Source: Streptomyces griseosporeus
GTDB lineage: Bacteria; Actinomycetota; Actinomycetes; Streptomycetales; Streptomycetaceae
Assembly (NCBI RefSeq): GCF_014656055.1
Contig: NZ_BNBR01000003.1
Span: 248,001-312,000 of the forward strand
Length of the DNA: 64,000 bases
Reading direction: 5' to 3'
Positions 41,295 through 50,342 of this stretch are shown here, piece by piece. The notes beneath the pieces were generated by a model. It saw only the letters and a list, made by a program, of their open reading frames with translations, was not told the origin of the DNA and ran no database searches. Numbering within the stretch: position 1 is the stretch's first letter; each line of letters begins with the position of its first letter. Both the position numbers and the translations under genes were made by a program.

Positions 41295-41500
41295 AATCCG
41301 CGCGGGAGAGTTCCCGGCCCCCAGGGGGTCCGGGGCGCCGAAGGAGCAAGTCCCTCCCTTGAATCTCTCAGGCCCCGTTACCGCGCGGGCGAGGCACATC
41401 TGAAAAGCGGACCGCCGCCCGCGGCGGTCCCACCCAAGGTGCAAGCCAGGGCCACCCGGTGGTCATGGCGAACCTCTCAGGTTCCGATGACAGATGGGGA
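41295..41500 (+). promoter_or_regulatory. Tandem glycine riboswitch upstream of gcvT
   Basis: Two aptamers in series. Aptamer 1 has GCGGGAGAG (41302), GCGCCGAAGGAGCAA (41335) and GAATCTCTCAGG (41361). Aptamer 2 has CACCCAAGGTGCAAGCC (41431), GCGAACCTCTCAGG (41468) and CCGATGACAGATGGGGA (41484), with the linker between them around 41395-41420. This is the textbook gcvT-type riboswitch, which turns expression on when glycine is high. The 422-bp region 41124-41545 contains the promoter, the riboswitch and the gcvT ribosome site. It starts a gcvT-gcvH-glyA-sdaA unit. Confidence 0.94.
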
Positions 41501-41545
41501 GGAACGCTTCCTCGCCTGTCCTGTTCCCTGGGAGACGACCGTCCG

Positions 41546-42673
41546 ATGAGCAGTACCGAATCCGCCGCGCCGCGGCACACCGCGCTCGACGCCGTGCACC
41601 GCTCGCTCGGCGCGACCATGACCGACTTCGCCGGCTGGGACATGCCGCTGCGCTACGGCTCCGAGCGAGACGAGCACAACGCCGTCCGCACCAAGGCCGG
41701 CCTCTTCGACCTCTCCCACATGGGCGAGATCACCGTCACCGGCCCGCAGGCCGCCGCCCTCCTCGACCACGCGCTGGTCGGCAACATCGGCGCGGTGAAG
41801 ACCGGCCGTGCCCGCTACACCATGATCTGCCAGGCCGACGGCGGCATCCTGGACGACCTGATCGTCTACCGGCTCGCCGAGACCGAGTACATGGTCGTCG
41901 CCAACGCCTCCAACGCCCAGGTCGTCCTCGACGCGCTGACCGAGCGCGCCGCCGGCTTCGACGCCGAGGTCCGCGACGACCGCGACGCCTACGCGCTGAT
42001 CGCCGTGCAGGGCCCCGAGTCGCCCGGCATCCTCGCCTCCCTCACCGACGCCGACCTCGACGGCCTGAAGTACTACGCCGGCCTACCCGGCACCGTCGCC
42101 GGCGTGCCCGCCCTCATCGCCCGCACCGGCTACACCGGCGAGGACGGCTTCGAGCTGTTCGTGAAGCCGGAGCACGCCGTCGAGCTGTGGCAGGCGCTGA
42201 CCAAGGCCGGCGAGGGCGCCGGACTGGTCCCCTGCGGCCTGTCCTGCCGCGACACGCTCCGCCTGGAGGCCGGCATGCCGCTGTACGGGCACGAGCTGAC
42301 CGCCGAGCTGACCCCCTTCGACGCCGGGCTCGGCCGGGTGGTGAAGTTCGACAAGGAGAGCGACTTCGTGGGCCGCGAGGCGCTCGCCGCGGCCGCCGAG
42401 CGGGCCGCGGACAACCCGCCGCGCGTCCTGGTCGGTCTGGTCGCCGAGGGCCGCCGGGTCCCGCGCGCCGGGTACGACGTCGTCGCCGGCGGCGAGGTCA
42501 TCGGGAAGGTCACCTCCGGCGCCCCCTCCCCCACGCTGGGCAAGCCGATCGCCATGGCCTACGTCGACGCCGCCCACGCGGCCCCCGGCACGCCGGGTGT
42601 CGGCGTGGACATCCGCGGCACCCACGAGCCGTACGAGGTCGTGGCGCTGCCGTTCTACAAGCGGCAGAAGTGA
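41546..42673 (+). CDS. gcvT: Glycine cleavage system T protein (aminomethyltransferase)
   Basis: 375 residues from ATG 41546 (MSSTESAAPRHTALDAVHRS). It has the GcvT folate domain with MTDFAGWDMPLRYGSERDEH, FDLSHMGEITVTG, TRTGYTGEDGFELFV-like TGYTGEDGFELFV, and LRLEAGMPLYGHEL. The C-terminal barrel ends VVALPFYKRQK. It transfers the methylene group from the lipoyl arm of GcvH to tetrahydrofolate and releases ammonia. It is the first gene under the glycine riboswitch. Confidence 0.98.
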   Translation: MSSTESAAPRHTALDAVHRSLGATMTDFAGWDMPLRYGSERDEHNAVRTKAGLFDLSHMGEITVTGPQAAALLDHALVGNIGAVKTGRARYTMICQADGGILDDLIVYRLAETEYMVVANASNAQVVLDALTERAAGFDAEVRDDRDAYALIAVQGPESPGILASLTDADLDGLKYYAGLPGTVAGVPALIARTGYTGEDGFELFVKPEHAVELWQALTKAGEGAGLVPCGLSCRDTLRLEAGMPLYGHELTAELTPFDAGLGRVVKFDKESDFVGREALAAAAERAADNPPRVLVGLVAEGRRVPRAGYDVVAGGEVIGKVTSGAPSPTLGKPIAMAYVDAAHAAPGTPGVGVDIRGTHEPYEVVALPFYKRQK

Positions 42674-42781
42674 CACCGTCGTAAGGTCCGGCCGTGACAT
42701 AGGGCACATCTGCCCTGGTCACGCATGTCCTGCGCAGTCCCCATTCACCAGCACTCCCCCGCGTACAGGAGAATTCAGGCC

Positions 42782-43159
42782 ATGAGCAACCCCCAGCAGC
42801 TGCGTTACAGCAAGGAGCACGAGTGGCTGTCGGCCGCCGAGGACGGCGTGGCGACGGTCGGCATCACGGAGCACGCGGCGAACGCCCTCGGCGACGTCGT
42901 CTTCGTCGAGCTCCCGCAGGTCGGCGCCACGGTCACCGCGGGCGAGACCTGCGGCGAGCTGGAGTCGACCAAGTCCGTCTCCGACCTGTACTCGCCCGTG
43001 ACCGGTGAGGTCACCGAGGTCAACGAGGACGTCGTCGCCGACCCGTCGCTGGTGAACTCGGCCCCCTTCGAGGGCGGCTGGCTGTTCAAGGTGCGCGTCG
43101 CGGAGGAGCCGGCCGACCTGCTCTCCGCCGACGAGTACACCGAGTTCTCCGCCGGCTGA
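42782..43159 (+). CDS. gcvH: Glycine cleavage system H protein
   Basis: 125 residues from ATG 42782 with AGGAGAA upstream. It has the lipoyl domain with the modified lysine in GELESTKSVSDLYSPVTGEV, the N-terminal LRYSKEHEWLSAAEDGVATV and the C-terminal LLSADEYTEFSAG. It carries the aminomethyl intermediate between the P, T and L proteins. The P protein gene is not in this window. Confidence 0.98.
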   Translation: MSNPQQLRYSKEHEWLSAAEDGVATVGITEHAANALGDVVFVELPQVGATVTAGETCGELESTKSVSDLYSPVTGEVTEVNEDVVADPSLVNSAPFEGGWLFKVRVAEEPADLLSADEYTEFSAG

Positions 43160-43174
43160 GGGGTCGAAGAGCCG

Positions 43175-44440
43175 ATGACTGTCCTGAACACGTCCCTGCA
43201 CGAGCTGGACCCCGAGGTCGCCGCGGCCGTCGACGCCGAGCTGGCGCGCCAGCAGTCCACCCTGGAGATGATCGCCTCCGAGAACTTCGCGCCGCTCGCG
43301 GTGATGGAGGCCCAGGGGTCGGTCCTCACCAACAAGTACGCCGAGGGCTACCCGGGCCGCCGCTACTACGGCGGCTGCGAGCACGTCGACGTCACCGAGC
43401 AGATCGCCATCGACCGGGTCAAGGAGCTGTTCGGCGCCGAGTACGCCAACGTGCAGCCCCACTCCGGCGCCTCCGCCAACCAGGCCGCGCTGTTCGCGCT
43501 GGCCCAGCCCGGCGACACCATCCTGGGCCTGGACCTGGCGCACGGCGGCCACCTGACCCACGGCATGCGCCTGAACTTCTCCGGCAAGCAGTTCAACGTG
43601 GTCGCCTACCACGTGGACGTGGAGACCGGCCTGGTCGACATGGCCGAGGTCGAGCGGCTCGCCAAGGAGCACCGCCCGAAGGTGATCATCGCCGGCTGGT
43701 CGGCGTACCCGCGCGAGCTGGACTTCGCCGAGTTCCGCCGGATCGCCGACGAGGTCGAGGCCTACCTGTGGGTCGACATGGCGCACTTCGCGGGCCTGGT
43801 CGCGGCCGGTCTGCACGCCAACCCGGTGGAGTACGCGGACGTGGTGACCTCCACCACGCACAAGACGCTCGGCGGGCCGCGCGGCGGCATCATCCTCGCC
43901 AAGCAGGCCTTCGCGAAGAAGCTGAACTCGTCCGTCTTCCCGGGCTTCCAGGGCGGTCCCCTGGAGCACGTGATCGCGGCCAAGGCGGTCTCCTTCAAGG
44001 TCGCCGCCTCGGAGGACTTCAAGGAACGCCAGCGGCGTACGGTGGAGGGGGCGCGCATCCTCGCCGAGCGGCTCACCGCCGCGGACGCCCGTGAGGCCGG
44101 GGTCAACGTGCTGTCCGGTGGTACGGACGTGCACCTGATCCTGGTCGACCTGCGCGAGTCGGAGCTCGACGGCCAGCAGGCCGAGGACCGGCTGCACGAG
44201 GTCGGCATCACGGTCAACCGCAACGCCGTGCCCAACGACCCGCGTCCGCCGATGGTGACCTCCGGTCTGCGCATCGGTACGCCGGCCCTGGCGACCCGCG
44301 GCTTCACGGCCGAGGACTTCGCCGAGGTCGCGGACGTGATCGCGCAGGCCCTGAAGCCGTCCTACGACGCGGAGAGCCTCAAGGCCCGGGTGAAGGCGCT
44401 CGCCGACAAGCACCCGCTGTACCCCGGCCTGAACAAGTAA
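43175..44440 (+). CDS. glyA: Serine hydroxymethyltransferase
   Basis: 421 residues. Start MTVLNTSLHELDPEVAAAVD. It contains EMIASENFAP, YPGRRYYGGCEHVD, the PLP-lysine motif VTSTTHKTLGGPRGG and the family end. It interconverts serine and glycine with tetrahydrofolate. In this operon it would combine glycine with the methylene-THF made by glycine cleavage to form serine. It lies 15 nt after gcvH. Confidence 0.98.
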   Translation: MTVLNTSLHELDPEVAAAVDAELARQQSTLEMIASENFAPLAVMEAQGSVLTNKYAEGYPGRRYYGGCEHVDVTEQIAIDRVKELFGAEYANVQPHSGASANQAALFALAQPGDTILGLDLAHGGHLTHGMRLNFSGKQFNVVAYHVDVETGLVDMAEVERLAKEHRPKVIIAGWSAYPRELDFAEFRRIADEVEAYLWVDMAHFAGLVAAGLHANPVEYADVVTSTTHKTLGGPRGGIILAKQAFAKKLNSSVFPGFQGGPLEHVIAAKAVSFKVAASEDFKERQRRTVEGARILAERLTAADAREAGVNVLSGGTDVHLILVDLRESELDGQQAEDRLHEVGITVNRNAVPNDPRPPMVTSGLRIGTPALATRGFTAEDFAEVADVIAQALKPSYDAESLKARVKALADKHPLYPGLNK

Positions 44441-44500
44441 GTCCCCGGCGGGGGCACCCGGCGATCCCGGGTCCCCGCCACCCCGTCCTGAGGAGTGACC

Positions 44501-45868
44501 GTGGCCATCTCGGTCTTCGACCTGTTCTCGATCGGCATCGGCCCGTCCAGCTCCCACACCGTGGGCCCGATGCGCGCGGCCCGCATGTTCGCCCGCCGGC
44601 TGCGCAACGAGGGCCTGCTGGGCTCCGTCGCCTCGGTGCGCTGCGAGCTGTACGGCTCGCTGGGCGCGACCGGCCACGGCCACGGCACCCCCAAGGCGGT
44701 GCTGCTGGGCCTGGAGGGCGACTCGCCGCGCACGGTCGACGTGGAGTCCGCCGACGAGCGGGTGGAGTCGATCAAGGCGCAGGGCCGGATCCGGCTGCTC
44801 GGCGAGCACGAGATCCCCTTCTCCTTCGACGACGACCTCGTCCTGCACCGCCGCAAGGCGCTGCCGTACCACGCCAACGGCATGACGATCTGGGCGTACG
44901 ACGCCGACGGCGCCGAGGTGCTGTCGAAGACCTACTACTCGGTGGGCGGCGGCTTCGTCGTCGACGAGGACGCGGTCGGCGAGAACCGCATCAAGCTGGA
45001 CGACACGGTGCTGAAGTACCCGTTCCGCACGGGTGACGAGCTGCTGCGGCTGACGCAGGAGACCGGCCTGTCGATCTCCGCGCTGATGCTGGAGAACGAG
45101 CGCGCCTGGCGCACCGAGGAGGAGATCCGCGAGGGTCTGCTCGACATCTGGCGCGTGATGCAGGCGTGCGTGGCGCGCGGCATGTCCCGCGAGGGCATCC
45201 TGCCCGGTGGCCTGCGGGTGAAGCGGCGGGCGGCGACGACGGCCCGCAAGCTGCGCTCCGAGGGCGACCCGCAGGCGCTCGCGATGGAGTGGATCACCCT
45301 CTACGCGATGGCGGTCAACGAGGAGAACGCGGCCGGCGGCCGGGTGGTGACCGCCCCGACGAACGGCGCGGCCGGCATCATCCCGGCGGTGCTGCACTAC
45401 TACATCAATTTCGTGCCGGGCGCCGACGAGGACGGCGTGGTGCGCTTCCTGCTGGCCGCGGGCGCGATCGGCATGCTCTTCAAGGAGAACGCGTCCATCT
45501 CCGGCGCCGAGGTCGGCTGCCAGGGCGAGGTCGGCTCGGCCTGCTCGATGGCGGCGGGCGCGCTGGCGGAGGTGCTGGGCGGCAGCCCGGAGCAGGTGGA
45601 GAACGCCGCGGAGATCGGCATGGAGCACAACCTGGGCCTGACCTGCGACCCGGTCGGCGGGCTCGTCCAGATCCCGTGCATCGAGCGCAACGGCATGGCG
45701 GCGGTCAAGGCGGTCACGGCGGCCCGGATGGCGATGCGCGGCGACGGCTCGCACAAGGTGTCCCTGGACAAGGTCATCAAGACGATGAAGGACACCGGCG
45801 CCGACATGTCGGTGAAGTACAAGGAGACCGCGCGCGGCGGCCTCGCGGTGAACATCATCGAATGCTGA
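44501..45868 (+). CDS. sdaA: L-serine ammonia-lyase (iron-sulfur, single chain)
   Basis: 455 residues. The GTG at 44501 is preferred because GAGGAG ends 5 nt before it; the GTG at 44495 overlaps that site. Signatures are FSIGIGPSSSHTVGPMRAAR at the N-terminus and conserved cysteines in the C-terminal alpha domain (AEVGCQGEVGSACSMAAGAL, LTCDPVGGLVQIPCIERN) for the 4Fe-4S cluster. It deaminates serine to pyruvate and ammonia. As the last gene of the glycine-induced operon it completes a glycine-to-pyruvate route. Confidence 0.97.
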   Translation: MAISVFDLFSIGIGPSSSHTVGPMRAARMFARRLRNEGLLGSVASVRCELYGSLGATGHGHGTPKAVLLGLEGDSPRTVDVESADERVESIKAQGRIRLLGEHEIPFSFDDDLVLHRRKALPYHANGMTIWAYDADGAEVLSKTYYSVGGGFVVDEDAVGENRIKLDDTVLKYPFRTGDELLRLTQETGLSISALMLENERAWRTEEEIREGLLDIWRVMQACVARGMSREGILPGGLRVKRRAATTARKLRSEGDPQALAMEWITLYAMAVNEENAAGGRVVTAPTNGAAGIIPAVLHYYINFVPGADEDGVVRFLLAAGAIGMLFKENASISGAEVGCQGEVGSACSMAAGALAEVLGGSPEQVENAAEIGMEHNLGLTCDPVGGLVQIPCIERNGMAAVKAVTAARMAMRGDGSHKVSLDKVIKTMKDTGADMSVKYKETARGGLAVNIIEC

Positions 45869-45947
45869 ACGACCGCAGGCGTCAGCGGCGTTGATGCCGG
45901 GCATACAACAACTCCCGTCCCCCCACTCGCTCGTACGGGAGTCCCCC

Positions 45948-46505
45948 ATGCTGCGCGGCATCGACGTGAGCGCGTACCAGCCCTCCGCCTACGACACGCA
46001 CGGCCTCTCCTTCGTCTTCGTCAAGGCGACGGAGGGCCGCTCCTACGTGAACCCCAAGCTCACCGCCCAGGCCAAGCACGGCCGCGACGCAGGTCTGGTC
46101 GTCGGCTTCTACCACTTCCTGTGGCCGGGCAACCTGACGGCCCAGGCCGAGTACTTCCTGAGCAAGGCCCCGGAGCGCCGCGGCGACATCCTGGCCGTCG
46201 ACTGGGAGACGACGGGCGCGGGCACCCACGCCACGAACGCGGAGAAGGACACCTTCCTCCGCACCCTGAAGAAGCTGCGCCCGCACAACCGGGTGGTCCT
46301 GTACTGCAACCGGCACTACTGGCTGACGGTCGACTCGACGTCCTACGCCGGCGACGGCCTGTGGATCGCCGACTACGTCACCGCGGGCAAGCCCCGCATC
46401 AAGGCGAAGTGGCGCTTCCACCAGTACAGCTCCGAGCCGCACGACAAGAACGTGGCGGACTTCGCGAGCGCGGCGGCCCTGCGCTCCTGGGCTCTGCCCG
46501 AGTGA
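45948..46505 (+). CDS. Glycoside hydrolase family 25 (lysozyme-like) protein
   Basis: 185 residues from ATG 45948, with GGGAG 6 nt upstream. The GH25 barrel has LRGIDVSAYQ, FVFVKATEGRSYVNP, YHFLWPGN, the catalytic acidic pair in ILAVDWETTG, YCNRHYWLTV, and WRFHQYSS. It should cleave the MurNAc-GlcNAc bond. It has no signal peptide or anchor, which is odd for a muramidase: it may be released by lysis, by a non-classical route, or act on internal material. Confidence 0.9.
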   Translation: MLRGIDVSAYQPSAYDTHGLSFVFVKATEGRSYVNPKLTAQAKHGRDAGLVVGFYHFLWPGNLTAQAEYFLSKAPERRGDILAVDWETTGAGTHATNAEKDTFLRTLKKLRPHNRVVLYCNRHYWLTVDSTSYAGDGLWIADYVTAGKPRIKAKWRFHQYSSEPHDKNVADFASAAALRSWALPE

Positions 46506-46661
46506 ATCGCGTCACTCGCCCCCAACCGTCCACAGCAGTCCCACAACCATTTCATCGCTCCATCGGTCGAATGAGCGAGAGTTTCATGGCGCGTACAGCC
46601 TTCTTGGCAGGCGGGCGGCCCGAGACTGGGCAGTGGAGACAGGACGCCGAACGGTGGACGC

Positions 46662-47855
46662 ATGACGCAGACGGAACACAGGGCAGTGATCGGGACCGCC
46701 TCGGGGCGGGCGGACGAGGAGGTGGTGGCGCCGAGGGTGGTCGTCGGGCGGCCCGCCGTCCGTGAGAACCGGCTCGCCGCGCTGGACGGGCTGCGGTTCC
46801 TCGCCGCGCTGTCGGTCGTCCTCTTCCACTTCATCGGGCAGACGCGCTGGGCGATGATCGAGATCTGGGGGCGGCCGTACCAGGAGCTGTTCCCGGAGGC
46901 GCACCGCTGGTTCGCCTTCGGCCGGCTCGGGGTCGATCTGTTCTTCCTGATCAGCGGCTTCGTGATCTGTATGAGCGCCTGGGGGCGCAGCCCGCGGGAC
47001 TTCTTCATCTCGCGGGTGACGCGGCTGTACCCGATGTACTGGATCGCGATCGTGGTGTCGGCGTGTGTGATCTACGCCGTCGAGACGCCCTTCGGGCGGC
47101 CCAACCCGCGCGTGCTGTTCGCCAACTTCACGATGCTCCAGGTGCCGCTCGGCGTGGACAGCCTGGACCCGGTCTACTGGACGCTCTGGCCGGAGCTGTG
47201 CTTCTACCTGACGTTCGCGGTCGTGGTGTGGAAGGGCCTCAGCTACCAGCGCGTGGTGGTGTTCTGCGGTGTGTGGACGGTCGCCGCCGTGCTGGCGCCC
47301 GCCGCGCACATCCCGCTGCTGACGCTGCTGATCAACCCGACCTCGGCGCCGTACTTCATCGCGGGCATGGCCTTCTACCTGATGTACCGCTTCCGGCCGA
47401 CCCCGCTGCTGTGGGGCATCGTCGCCATGTCGTGGCTGCTGGCGCTGCACTTCCTGCTCAACCCGCACGGGCGCAACAACTGGGCGACCTGGGCGCCGTG
47501 GCGCGGCTGGCTGGTCCTGGTGGTCACGGTGTTCTTCGTGCTGATCGCCGCGATCGCGCTGGGCTGGACGCGGTGGATCCGCTGGCGCGGGCTGACGGTG
47601 CTGGGGACGCTGACGTTCCCGCTGTACCTGCTGCACGACATCATCGGCATGACGGTCGCCCACCACTTCGGCCGCCGTATGGACCCCTGGGTGCTGGTCG
47701 GCGTGACCGTGGCCGGGCTGGTCGTCCTGTCGTATCTGGTCCAGCGCTTCCTGGAACGTCCGCTCGCGCAGGCCATGCGGCGCTCCCTGCGCAGCGCGGC
47801 CTTCGACCTGCAACCCCCGTCGCCGCGCCGCCCCCGCCCTGGCCGTAGGCTCTGA
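46662..47855 (+). CDS. Membrane acyltransferase family 3 (OafA/WecH-like)
   Basis: 397 residues. The N-terminus ends at NRLAALDGLRFLAALSVVLF, the classical Acyl_transf_3 start; FGRLGVDLFFLISGFVICMS carries the conserved His/Arg-type region and ISRVTRLYPMYWIAIVV follows. About ten TMs; the end is LAQAMRRSLRSAAF plus a basic Pro-rich tail. These enzymes O-acetylate or acylate polysaccharides, antibiotics or lipids at the membrane. The substrate is unknown. The gene is alone between the GH25 and MOSC genes. Confidence 0.92.
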   Translation: MTQTEHRAVIGTASGRADEEVVAPRVVVGRPAVRENRLAALDGLRFLAALSVVLFHFIGQTRWAMIEIWGRPYQELFPEAHRWFAFGRLGVDLFFLISGFVICMSAWGRSPRDFFISRVTRLYPMYWIAIVVSACVIYAVETPFGRPNPRVLFANFTMLQVPLGVDSLDPVYWTLWPELCFYLTFAVVVWKGLSYQRVVVFCGVWTVAAVLAPAAHIPLLTLLINPTSAPYFIAGMAFYLMYRFRPTPLLWGIVAMSWLLALHFLLNPHGRNNWATWAPWRGWLVLVVTVFFVLIAAIALGWTRWIRWRGLTVLGTLTFPLYLLHDIIGMTVAHHFGRRMDPWVLVGVTVAGLVVLSYLVQRFLERPLAQAMRRSLRSAAFDLQPPSPRRPRPGRRL

Positions 47856-47901
47856 CCTGCGGTTCGACTCGGAGCCGCGCGACGAGGGGAGCGGCTCGGC
47901 C

Positions 47902-48444
47902 ATGAGTGGGACGGTCGTCGCGGTCAGCAGGAACAGCACGTACAGCTTCACCAAGCCGAACCGGGAGAGCATCACGCTGCTCGCCGGGTTCGGCGTGGAG
48001 GGCGACGTGCACGCGGGGACGACGGTGAAGCACCGCTTCCGGATGAAGAAGGACCCCTCGCAGCCGAACCTGCGCCAGGTGCACCTGATGCACGCGGAGC
48101 TGTTCGACGAGGTGCGCGAGGCCGGCTTCGATGTGGCGGCCGGTCAGCTCGGGGAGAACGTGACGACCCGTGGAATCGATCTGCTCGGCCTGCCGCGGGG
48201 GACGCGGCTGGTCCTCGGTGAGGAGGCGGTCGTCGAGGTGACCGGCCTGCGCAATCCGTGCGCGCAGATCGACGGCTTCCGCAAGGGGCTGCTGAAGCAG
48301 GTGGTGGGGAAGGACGCCGACGGCCGGCCCAGCTTCCGGTCCGGGATCATGGGTGTCGTCGTCGGCGGGGGCGTGGTGCGGCCCGGGGACCCCGTCCGGG
48401 TCCTGCTGCCGGAGGGGCCGCACCGGCCCCTGGAGATCGTCTGA
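47902..48444 (+). CDS. MOSC domain protein
   Basis: 180 residues from ATG 47902, with GGGGAG upstream. It has the beta-barrel MOSC domain with FGVEGDVHAGTTVKHRFRMK, GQLGENVTTRGIDLLGLPRG, and the conserved cysteine in VTGLRNPCAQIDGF. It is a YiiM-like stand-alone MOSC protein. Relatives handle molybdenum cofactor or reduce N-hydroxylated compounds; the activity here is inferred at the family level only. Confidence 0.9.
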   Translation: MSGTVVAVSRNSTYSFTKPNRESITLLAGFGVEGDVHAGTTVKHRFRMKKDPSQPNLRQVHLMHAELFDEVREAGFDVAAGQLGENVTTRGIDLLGLPRGTRLVLGEEAVVEVTGLRNPCAQIDGFRKGLLKQVVGKDADGRPSFRSGIMGVVVGGGVVRPGDPVRVLLPEGPHRPLEIV

Positions 48445-48450
48445 GGGCGG

Positions 48451-49113
48451 TCAGCCGCGCAGCGCCTCCGGGCGCTGCGGCGAGGCCTCCGCGAGCGCCT
48501 TGCGCACGTCCTCCGCGCCGGCCCGCAGGCCGTAGACCGGGGTGCCGGGCTGCTGCCGCCAGGAGTCGTCGATGCCGCCCGCGTCGACGGTGTCGAAGCC
48601 CAGCTCGTCGATGAGAGCCCGCACCTTCGCCTTGGCCGCCTCGTCGTCGCCGGCCACCGGCAGCGCCAGCCGCTCGGGGTGTCCGGCGGGCAGCGGGCGG
48701 TCCAGGAGGTCCTGGGCGTAGGTGCCGTTGAACGCCTTGATCACCGGGTGGCCGATGCGGCGCTCGGTCCAGCGGCTCTCGGTGATGCCCTCGTCCTCGA
48801 TCTCGTCGATACGGCCGTCCCGCTCGCGCGGGTAGTAGTTGCCGGTGTCGATGACGGCCACGCCCTCGGCGGCGTGGTCGAGGAAGCCGTCGGGCAGGTC
48901 GGGCACGGCCTTCACGGGCACGGTGACGACGACGATCTCCGCGTCGCGTGCCGCGTCCCCGGCCCGCACCGGTGTCGCGCCCGTCTCCTCGGCGAGGGCG
49001 GTGAGGGTGTGCGGGCCGCGGGAGTTGGCGACGGAGACGTCGTGGCCGAGGGCGGTGAGCCGCCGGGTGAGGTTGCCGCCGATGTGGCCCGCGCCGATGA
49101 TGCCGATCTTCAT
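48451..49113 (-). CDS. F420-dependent NADP oxidoreductase-like protein
   Basis: 220 residues from ATG 49113, with GGAAGGG 9 nt upstream. The Rossmann start is MKIGIIGAGHIGGNLTRRLT then HDVSVANSRGP, the NADP-binding pattern of NADPH:F420 oxidoreductases (Fno-like). DTGNYYPRERDGRIDEIEDE and HPVIKAFNGTYAQDL are typical of the 'NADPH-dependent F420 reductase' group. It may move hydride between NADPH and F420 or reduce another substrate. Confidence 0.88.
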   Translation of the reverse strand: MKIGIIGAGHIGGNLTRRLTALGHDVSVANSRGPHTLTALAEETGATPVRAGDAARDAEIVVVTVPVKAVPDLPDGFLDHAAEGVAVIDTGNYYPRERDGRIDEIEDEGITESRWTERRIGHPVIKAFNGTYAQDLLDRPLPAGHPERLALPVAGDDEAAKAKVRALIDELGFDTVDAGGIDDSWRQQPGTPVYGLRAGAEDVRKALAEASPQRPEALRG

Positions 49114-49248
49114 GCCGGGACGCCCTTCCAGAGTGGATGCATACGCATGTTTCTGGTGGGGCTCAACCCGGCCCGGCCACGGGCTATTCCACCGGCACCC
49201 GGACCGCACCCGTCCGGCCCGCACCCGTCCGGCCCGCGCCCCTCCTGC

Positions 49249-50241
49249 TCACACCCGCACGACGATCTTCCCGGTGTGCCGGTTCGACTCCATCAGCCGG
49301 TGGGCGTCGCCGATGCGGTCCAGGCCGTCGAAGACCTCGGCGACGACGGGGCGCAGGGTGCCGTCGGCCAGGCCGGAGCCGACGTAGTGGGCGGCGCGGC
49401 GGCGGCCCTCGGCGGTGCCGAGGAGCGCGAAGTTGCTGTAGCCGTGGACGGTCAGCGGCCACTGCATGGGCAGCAGCGCGGGCTGCGCGTCGAGCCAGCC
49501 GTAGCAGATCATCCGGCCGTCCTCGGCCGCGGCCCCGCCCAGCTCGGCGAAGCCGGGGCCGCCGATCGCGTCCAGGACGATCTCGGCGCCCCGCCCGCCG
49601 GTCAGCCGCCGGGTCTCCTTCACGACGTCCTCGCCGTCGCTGACGATCACATGCTCGGCGCCCAGGTCGAGCAGCTGCCGCCGCTTGGCCTCGGAGCGGG
49701 TGGTGGCGATCGGTACGGCACCGGCGCGCCGGGCGACCTGGAGCGCGGCGGTGCCGACGCCGCCGGCCGCGCCGGTGACCAGGACGTGGTCGCCGGGGGC
49801 GAGCGCGGCGCGCTCCACGAGGGCGCCGTACGCCGTCGTGTAGGTGACCCAGACCGCCGCCGCCGTCACCTCGTCGACGCCGGCGGGGCGCGGCACGACC
49901 ATGGTGTCGGGCAGCAGGACCCGGTCGCCGTACACGCCGTGCGCGCTGAGCTCGAAGTTGGCCGCGGACATGACCGGGTCGCCGGGCGCGAACGCGGTGA
50001 CGCCCTCGCCGACGGCCTCGACGGTGCCGGCGGCCTCGTAGCCGTTGCGGGAGGCGGGGAAGGTGGGCTGGTAGAAGTAGCCGCCGGAGCGGAAGAGCGC
50101 CTCGGCGCGGTTGAGGGCGACGGCGGCGACGCGGACGAGGACCTCGCCGGGGCCGGGGGCGGGCAGCCGGACCTCCTCGACCGTCAGGACGCCGGGGCCG
50201 CCGAGTTCGTGAAAGAGCACGGTGCGTGCGGTGGTTGACAT
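49249..50241 (-). CDS. Zinc-type alcohol dehydrogenase-like / quinone oxidoreductase (MDR)
   Basis: 330 residues from ATG 50241. It has an MDR GroES domain (GEVLVRVAAVALNRAEALFR, GYEAAGTVEAVGEGVTAF) and a Rossmann domain with VLVTGAAGGVGTAALQVARR. The structural zinc cysteines are absent, as in quinone oxidoreductases, so it is most likely an NADPH-dependent zeta-crystallin-type enzyme. It is divergent from the AraC-family gene 102 bp away, which probably regulates it. Confidence 0.93.
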   Translation of the reverse strand: MSTTARTVLFHELGGPGVLTVEEVRLPAPGPGEVLVRVAAVALNRAEALFRSGGYFYQPTFPASRNGYEAAGTVEAVGEGVTAFAPGDPVMSAANFELSAHGVYGDRVLLPDTMVVPRPAGVDEVTAAAVWVTYTTAYGALVERAALAPGDHVLVTGAAGGVGTAALQVARRAGAVPIATTRSEAKRRQLLDLGAEHVIVSDGEDVVKETRRLTGGRGAEIVLDAIGGPGFAELGGAAAEDGRMICYGWLDAQPALLPMQWPLTVHGYSNFALLGTAEGRRRAAHYVGSGLADGTLRPVVAEVFDGLDRIGDAHRLMESNRHTGKIVVRV

Positions 50242-50342
50242 GCCGTCGACGCTATGGGGCGCCCGGGAGACGATCCATGCCCGCCGGTCTCGCTTTCCTG
50301 TCCGTTCGTCTCGCCGGGGCCGACGGCCGCTACCGTACGGCC

